From assembly GCF_000738735.6 (NCBI RefSeq), contig NC_047056.1:70911106-70975105 (forward strand): a DNA stretch of 64,000 nt, written 5' to 3'. Origin of the DNA: Corvus cornix cornix (Eukaryota > Chordata > Aves > Passeriformes > Corvidae). The notes under the pieces were generated by a model. That model worked only from the letters and a program-made list of their open reading frames with translations, made no database searches and had not been told where the DNA came from. Position 1 is the first letter of the stretch. Every line of letters starts with the position of its first letter. Shown here piece by piece: positions 60,801-64,000 of the stretch. The translations under genes were made by a program, and so were the position numbers.

Positions 60801-63360
60801 ACCCTTAGAGTAGTTTTTCCTTTTACTTTTTCCTTTTCTAGTGTGTAATGGGCAAGGACAATTATGGCAAGCAGTAACTAAAGTAACTGAGACCAGGAAA
60901 GATGCCAGTAAACATTAGCTGACTAGGGGACAGCAATTCTGCTACATGACTACTTTGAGGTTTAAGGATTTGTTTTTGTTCTTTGTTGAAATTAAATCAG
61001 GAATGTTCTATCCATTGTGTGTGCTGGTGGGATGAATTCGTCACTGTAATAGCTGGGTGGTGAAGGGACAAGGCAGGCAGGTGGCAGACCCAGGTGCATC
61101 TTCCTGCTCTACCTGATTCTACCCTGATTTTCCATTCTGCATCAGGGATTTGAACATGCTTCTCTCACATACTCACACAGCACCACAGTCAACCAGTTCT
61201 GGAGTATTTCCTTTGCATCTTCTCTCTCTTACTATAAAACTGGATAGCTCAGTGCAAGTGTTTTGAGAGCTGTGAGGAAGCTTTTGTATAAGATTTTGTG
61301 CCTCTACAGCCTACAATACAAATGTTGTTCTCATGATTATTGTAATTCAGGAAAATGGTAAGGATGGCAAAGGCATCTTGTTATCCCCGGGGAAGAGGAG
61401 GTAATAAGGCAAGCCAGGAGTAGCCAGGAGTAGTGATGGATCTTATCCCAGCAGCAACACAGCCATGTAAGCAGAACGCCACCGAAGTCATAAGAAGTGA
61501 CAGGCTGATAAGGGAACTCCCTAATCTCTGATATCTCACAGAATGACATTTCTGCCCACCAGATAACACATAACTCCTTGGTGGGATTTTCTATCTCATA
61601 TTTGAGCCTAAGTGTCTAAATAAGCCCAGGTGTCAGGTAGGTGTCTAAATGGTAGGGGGAACTTTCCACAGCCTATAAAATGACTTTAATCACTTCAAAC
61701 TATTCAAGATCCTCCAAAATTGGAATTTTTCCAGCAGAGCTGGAGTAGGCAGAGCATCCAGGCAGCATGGGGGATTGTGGTTATCTTTTTCTCTGACTTG
61801 AATGTCATTTCCTCATGCTCATGAAACTGTGTGTGTTTATACCTATTGTCCTGTACAATTGCATCTACAACTAAGTACACTTATTTTATCAGCACTAGTG
61901 GTTATTTATTTGACATTTATTTGCTGTCACTGAGATGGCTGCAGTGTGGTGTGTTGGTCTCTAGGGCCTTAGGTGAATTAACATCTGAGGATTTTATCTG
62001 AGTTTCTGTATGTTGGTGGTAAATGTCATGAGAAATAAAGTCACAAGATTACACTTCCTTCATGTTACTGTAGTTTGAAATGTGTTGTGACTGAGGTCAA
62101 ATGTCTGCAACTTTCTGTAAGACTGAACCACACCTGATGAAGGTGACAATCACACTACAGTGTTAGAAAGTTAACTGGAAATTAGGATGATGAGCATGAC
62201 TCATGCTGTCAGGGAAAACAGTTCTACACATTTATTTGGTTCTGTTATTTGGTGCACCAGCTTCTCAAAAGACATTCCAAGATAGTATACAACTGGAGGG
62301 ATGACTAAGTGCATTCTGCATGCTGCAGCTGAGTGCTCTTTAGCTACCAGTGATGGCAGTCATTATTGGGCAAGCACAGTACTTTTCCAAATTTGGCTAT
62401 AAATCCACGGTGGCAAGCTGACAGAAGGGCTCTTCCCCTTTGATACAACAGCAGGAAATACAGCACAGAAACTGCCTTTCCTTCTCTTAGCTCCCATTAG
62501 GACTAACCCCTCTTAGACTTCTTGTCTGTATTTTTGTTGCTGACCCTCTAAATCAGGCAAGAAACTTCACACCTGGGTGGCCATCTCATAAACTGCAGAC
62601 ACTTGCTTCATGTTTTTCCACTGGAAATCATCTGATCCCAGTATTCTTTTACTTCTGTCCAGGGATATGGCCTGCATACTTGCTACCTTCTTGTACAGAG
62701 GAAGGCAAAATTAATAGCATGTGTTTTTCTCAAGGCAAGAAAGCAAGCAAGAAAAGGAGGAAAACCTAATCTTGCTTAATTTGCAGCTGGATTCCATCCT
62801 TTATTTTAGAGTCTGGATCCCGCGGTCTTCAGAGAAGTTACAGAGATGTATGTCAGTGATGTATGACAATTCAGACCACCATAATAATAACTATTTCTTC
62901 TAACTTGCTGGAACTTTCCACATTTTATTTAGACTTTTTCTTGCCTTTACTTTGCAGCAAGCTCTAGAGCTTGCTAAACCTAGGTGTCTGTGCAAAGCTA
63001 TAATGGATTCAGGAAGAGGTTATGGATGCCTCACCCTAGATTTTGTAGCTATTAGCCCAGTTTCTTTTGGAGCATATTATAGAGGAGCAAAACAGGGTGA
63101 TCCAGAGTAAAAGTGGTGTTTGCAGCAGATTTTGTCATCTCCACCTCTAACATACTTTAGTTCCTTGGAAATTTATAATTAAAATTAGTTTCAAATGAGC
63201 CTTCTGAACTTCTGGGGGAGAAAAAAGTGGTCTTTTTATTATTTTTTTTTCCCCTGAACTGTGATAGAACCTCATAAAATCAGGCTGGAATATCTATTCA
63301 TGACCCATTAAAATAGTGTCTCTTCCAAAAAAAAATAAAAGGCACCAGCCACATTCTAAC
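54813..63360. other. Unique A+T-rich sequence, no gene seen
   Basis: No gene recognised over 8.5 kb. There are T-rich runs near 58216 and 60218 and an AGCCAGGAGT tandem duplication at 61412-61431. Frames at 55561-56007 (minus) and 55829-56206 (plus) overlap and lack motifs. Confidence 0.5.
61384..61393. promoter_or_regulatory. TCCCCGGGGA palindrome (EBF-type)
   Basis: A perfect 10 bp palindrome that fits the EBF/COE consensus TCCCNNGGGA. Binding is unknown. Confidence 0.3.
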
Positions 63361-63644
63361 CTGCCAATGCAAGTGATATGTTTGCACAGGGCAGATTGCA
63401 CATACGATACTGACTTTGTTCCCTCTCTGAACTACCTGAAGATTTACTCCAAACTGGGTCAGTAGAATCTGTATGAATTGAGCTCCACTTGGACTCAGTG
63501 TACTGCAGAGATTAGTCAGAGTTACAATCTGTCTGAAGAACTGGCAGCCAAGTCGGATGGTCTTTCCCACTGAAAGTTTCCACAGGTCAGCTTTGGGATT
63601 CATGCAGCACTGAGAGTTCACAACGCACTGTAAAGCCTTGCTAC
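63361..63644 (-). other. Candidate exon on minus, 284 bp (weak)
   Basis: A 131-codon minus frame (63298-63693) contains an acceptor-like GGGCTTGTTGCAG before 63644 and a donor CAG|GTTAGA after 63361. The peptide is mixed and not repetitive (it includes NPKADLWKLSVGKTIRLGC). There is no family match that I recognise. The frame is the only long one here and the plus strand has no comparable open frame, which is mildly in favour. Confidence 0.18.
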
Positions 63645-63770
63645 CTGCAACAAGCCCACTCACCCTCATTTGTGAATGTGCCATTCTGTGCAATTCTGCA
63701 AGGAATTGTTATGCCAGGTGTAACCAGTGAGTTGGTGTCAGTCAGGTGTGCACCCTTGCAGCACGCAATG

Positions 63771-63836
63771 CAGAAGAGTTTGGGCTGGAAGGGACCTACA
63801 AAGATCCTTCTAATCCAGCCCTCCTTTCCACACTGA
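63771..63836 (-). mobile_element. CR1 LINE 3' end, antisense
   Basis: TTTGGGCTGGAAGGGACCTA, then AAAGATCCTTCTAATCCAGC, then CCTCCTTTCCACACTGAC match the reverse complement of the last bases of avian CR1. It lacks the terminal ATTCTATG repeat and is a short truncated copy. Confidence 0.8.
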
Positions 63837-64000
63837 CTAAACAGACTTCTAATACACAGTTCTGCTTTTCTCTGTTGCAACTATGATACAAAGCATACTA
63901 ATCATCTCACACACAGAGCTAGTGAAGGAAAAAGGTTTTCTATGGAAAGCAGTAACTGGATATCTTAATAGTCTTGGGTTTTAGAAGCTATTCAACCATA

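Noticed and set aside
1..64000. CRISPR arrays, operons, ribosome binding sites, insertion sequences and replication origins
   Set aside because: None seen; the window is vertebrate nuclear DNA and its short repeats are microsatellites.

Overview
The window is vertebrate nuclear DNA and almost certainly avian. The main evidence is three CR1 LINE copies, one with the diagnostic ATTCTATG-type 3' end, plus a solo LTR with an internal minisatellite of a kind I remember from Neoaves genomes. It has no operon-like gene packing. It is A+T-rich with long stretches of unique sequence, poly(T)/poly(A) runs and long simple repeats. It looks like a gene-poor intergenic or deep intronic segment. No protein-coding gene could be recognised. 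Nearly all long open frames are short, overlap on both strands, or lie inside simple repeats or mobile elements.

Layout. 0-9 kb: unique sequence with a roughly 105 bp imperfect inverted repeat (1693-1798), an old antisense CR1 fragment (7472-7690), and three exon-like segments on + (4925-5022, 6680-6843, 8659-8775), the last in a CpG-enriched patch. 9-18 kb: T-rich and TA/TG microsatellites; an unusual block (about 12.95-15.0 kb) where both strands stay open and a hydrophilic 125-codon frame runs on the minus strand; a perfect CRE palindrome; an old CR1 scrap; and a G+C-rich 150 bp exon-like island (16860-17009). 18-27 kb: unique sequence with a C8/G6 hairpin, a 23 bp palindrome and a 21 bp triplicate. 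27.0-27.7 kb: a 20 bp tandem repeat followed by about 580 bp of pure pyrimidine repeat. 30.4-31.8 kb: two diverged copies of one element, each centred on a palindromic NF-kB-type site. 33.8-34.7 kb: the largest CR1 copy (plus orientation). 41.7-42.6 kb: a TG repeat and then a GGAA/GAAA purine tract. 44.1 kb: a short imperfect tandem repeat. 54.05-54.81 kb: a solo LTR with TATA-like box and AATAAA. 61.4 kb: an EBF-type palindrome. 63.3-63.8 kb: an exon-like frame on minus and a CR1 3' end.

How it fits together. I see no pathway or gene cluster. If the exon-like segments are real, they could belong to one plus-strand transcript crossing the first 17 kb, because their reading phases can be made compatible; this is inference and needs RNA evidence. 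The observation most worth following is the pair of homologous kappaB-palindrome elements 1.3 kb apart, which may be a duplicated regulatory element or two copies of an undescribed ancient repeat. All family names are from recognition by eye, without database searches.
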